Assembly: GCA_052387235.1 (NCBI GenBank)
Contig: JBQTJJ010000077.1
Span: 1-14,327 of the forward strand
DNA: 14,327 nucleotides
Reading direction: 5' to 3'
Origin: JBQTJJ01 sp052387235
GTDB taxonomy: Bacteria > Actinomycetota > Acidimicrobiia > Acidimicrobiales > GCA-2861595
Shown: positions 13,025 through 14,327 of the stretch, in pieces
Numbering within the stretch: position 1 is the first letter of the stretch
How the letters are laid out: every line of letters begins with the position of its first letter
Program-made: the position numbers and the translations under genes
Notes under the pieces: generated by a model
The model's input: the letters and a program-made list of their open reading frames with translations, nothing else
What the model was told of the DNA's origin: nothing
Databases searched by the model: none

Positions 13025-13533
13025 CGATCGTGGTGCTTCTGGTCTTGGCCGTGATTTGGGGCGCAGTCCTGGTCCCGCCGATGATGAGGGCGAGGTCCGA
13101 GTCCAGGCCCGCCGACTCCATCGGGAACTTCCGCCACCAGCTCAGCGTGCTGCGGCGCACCGGGCCCACCACCGTGGCCCCGGCCAACCCCCTGCGGATC
13201 CCGAGCTACGCCGCGCCCACGCCGGCGCCCACCTACGCCATGGCCCGGAGCTACTCCGCCGCCGGCGCCCGGCGGGCCCGCACCCTGAAGCGGCGCCGGG
13301 ACGTGCTGTTCACCCTGGTCGTGGCCATGGGCGTCACCCTGGTGCTCGGCCTGTTCCCGCCCTTCCGGGCCCTGCTGGGCCTGCACGTCCTGTGCGACCT
13401 GCTCTTCGCCGGGTACGTGGGCCTGCTGGTGAAGGCCCGCAACGAGGCGGCCGAGCGGGACATGAAGCTGCGCTTCCTGCCCGCCGCGGCCCAGCCCGAC
13501 AACGTCCTGCTGCTTCGCCGCTCCGCCAACTAG
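13021..13533 (+). CDS. Small membrane protein, SepX/GlpR-like candidate
   Basis: A 170-residue membrane protein with one N-terminal helix (about 3-19), a proline/alanine-rich basic linker (about 45-94), then two closely spaced helices (about 95-111 and 117-137) and a charged tail. The segment after helix one (VPPMMRARSESRPADSIG, 18-35) looks like a conserved actinobacterial block. The order galU-moeA-(moaA)-moaC-this gene recalls the actinobacterial locus encoding SepX of Streptomyces and GlpR of corynebacteria, membrane proteins of the division site. The identification rests on context, size and layout, so it is tentative. The TTG start at 13021 follows GAGGAG at a short distance; GTG codons at 13030 and 13033 are alternatives. 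A TACGGT box (12983-12988) could be its -10. Confidence 0.65.
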   Translation: MTIVVLLVLAVIWGAVLVPPMMRARSESRPADSIGNFRHQLSVLRRTGPTTVAPANPLRIPSYAAPTPAPTYAMARSYSAAGARRARTLKRRRDVLFTLVVAMGVTLVLGLFPPFRALLGLHVLCDLLFAGYVGLLVKARNEAAERDMKLRFLPAAAQPDNVLLLRRSAN

Positions 13534-13557
13534 CCAGCCCGGCGCCGAGCAGTCCAC

Positions 13558-14220
13558 GTGGCCGGTGACCCGGGCGGTCGCGGCGAGGAGCTCAACGCCC
13601 TCTGCGACCCGCTGCGGGCCGACCTGGACGCGGCCCACCTGGCCCGGGAGCGGGGCCTCAGCGCCTGCCGGCGCACGATCCGCTCGTGCAGCAGCGCCAT
13701 CCGGGCCGTGCACCGGGGCGAGGCCGACAACGTCGCGCGCCTGACCGAGGAGGCGGCCCGCTCCCTGCGGGAGGCCCAGGAGGCGCTGGGGCCGTTCCCC
13801 CGGGTGGCCCACGCCGGCTTCCTCCACGACGCCGAGAAGGAGTACGCCGAGGCCCGCCTCACCGCCGCGCTGGTGGACGGTCGGCCGCTGCCGGGGCCCG
13901 ACGAGGTCGACGTGGGCCTGGCCGCCTGGCTGTGCGGTCTGGCCGAGGCCGCATCCGAGCTGCGGCGCCACCTGCTCGACGTCATCCGGGCCGGCGACCT
14001 GCAGCGGGGCCAGGAGCTGCTGGGTGTGATGGAGGACGTCTACGACCTGCTCGTCACCGTCGACTACCCCGACGCCCTCACCGGCGGCCTGCGGCGCGCC
14101 ACCGATGCCCTGCGGGCCGTGCTGGAGCGCAGCCGGGCCGACGTGACCACCACCGTGATCCAAGCCCGCCTGCAGGAGGCGCTGGAGCGCCGGATCCCTC
14201 CCGATGGCGACGCCCCCTGA
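13558..14220 (+). CDS. Translin-family protein (archaeal type)
   Basis: A 220-residue, mostly helical protein of the translin/TRAX superfamily, in its archaeal-like form. Characteristic blocks are LHDAEKEYAEARL (89-101), AWLCGLAEAASELRRHLLD (123-141), GVMEDVYDLL (156-165) and VDYPDAL (168-174), then a LRRATDALRAVLERSRADVTT run (178-198). Eukaryotic translin and TRAX bind RNA and single-stranded DNA and form the C3PO RNase. Glu95/Glu98 and Asp195 sit near the positions of the TRAX catalytic acids, so nuclease activity is possible, but this is an inference. The GTG at 13558 is the first start after the previous gene's in-frame stop, 24 bases away; its Shine-Dalgarno is weak. It is probably cotranscribed with the membrane protein upstream. 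Confidence 0.83.
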   Translation: MAGDPGGRGEELNALCDPLRADLDAAHLARERGLSACRRTIRSCSSAIRAVHRGEADNVARLTEEAARSLREAQEALGPFPRVAHAGFLHDAEKEYAEARLTAALVDGRPLPGPDEVDVGLAAWLCGLAEAASELRRHLLDVIRAGDLQRGQELLGVMEDVYDLLVTVDYPDALTGGLRRATDALRAVLERSRADVTTTVIQARLQEALERRIPPDGDAP

Positions 14221-14230
14221 CGGCGGCCGG

Positions 14231-14236
14231 TAGCCT
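14231..14236 (+). promoter_or_regulatory. Probable -10 box of tRNA-Ala
   Basis: TAGCCT fits TANNNT and ends eleven bases before the tRNA's first base, which would give a 5' leader of only a few bases. No clear -35 is seen. The box lies after the stop of the translin gene, so the tRNA can be transcribed separately. Confidence 0.4.
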
Positions 14237-14247
14237 GAGCAACCTTC

Positions 14248-14321
14248 GGGGGTGTAGCTCAGCCCGGTAGAGCGCTACGTTCGCAACGTAGAAGTCGTGG
14301 GTTCAAGTCCCATCACCTCCA
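14248..14321 (+). tRNA. tRNA-Ala (anticodon CGC)
   Basis: A 74-base cloverleaf. The acceptor stem GGGGGTG pairs with CACCTCC and includes a G3-U70 wobble, the identity mark of alanine tRNA. The D arm is GCTC/GAGC with a GG-containing loop. The anticodon arm CTACG/CGTAG encloses the loop TTCGCAA, anticodon CGC, reading the codon GCG. The T arm GTGGG/CCCAT encloses TTCAAGT. The discriminator base is A, and the CCA end is not encoded (CTG follows), so it must be added by an enzyme. Confidence 0.96.
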
Positions 14322-14327
14322 CTGCAA

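Overview
The window is very GC-rich DNA with GTG and TTG starts, 4-base GTGA/TTGA gene overlaps, leaderless-type promoters and a galU-moeA-...-small membrane protein order. This points to an actinobacterium (Actinomycetota). An acidimicrobial-type lineage is my guess, but nothing here proves it. I see thirteen clear protein-coding genes, one further membrane-protein gene with a less certain identity, one doubtful small ORF, and one tRNA gene.

Left part (54-2537). A minus-strand pair of membrane proteins, a flippase-like LPG_synthase_TM protein and a PAP2 phosphatase, is divergent from a plus-strand lipoprotein across a 40-base gap. Next (2587-6201), a translationally coupled tldD-tldE protease pair is followed by uppP, the undecaprenyl-diphosphate phosphatase.

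Middle (6188-8973), minus strand. A stress-type operon starts at 8973 with an FmdB-family zinc-ribbon protein resembling mycobacterial Ruc, preceded by a near-perfect CIRCE (HrcA) operator. It continues with S-methyl-5'-thioadenosine phosphorylase and a SAF-domain protein. Between that operon and uppP lies an AbiEi-like/DUF559 nuclease gene bounded on both sides by a 39-base palindrome (6192-6230 and 7131-7169). The arrangement looks like an inserted cassette.

Right part (9064-14321), plus strand. galU, moeA, moaA and moaC form a sugar-nucleotide and molybdenum-cofactor block. A 121-base structured inverted repeat sits between moaA and moaC and may be a Moco-type riboswitch. Then come a small three-helix membrane protein resembling the actinobacterial division proteins SepX/GlpR, with a LexA-like box upstream, an archaeal-type translin, and tRNA-Ala(CGC).

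The genes join cell-envelope work (lipid phosphatase, flippase-like protein, uppP, galU, SepX-like) with cofactor synthesis and protein quality control. The most interesting items are the palindrome-bounded nuclease unit, the CIRCE-controlled zinc-ribbon operon, the moaA-moaC RNA candidate, the translin, and a repeated 'TANNNT-N6-start codon' promoter layout at tldD, galU and moaC.
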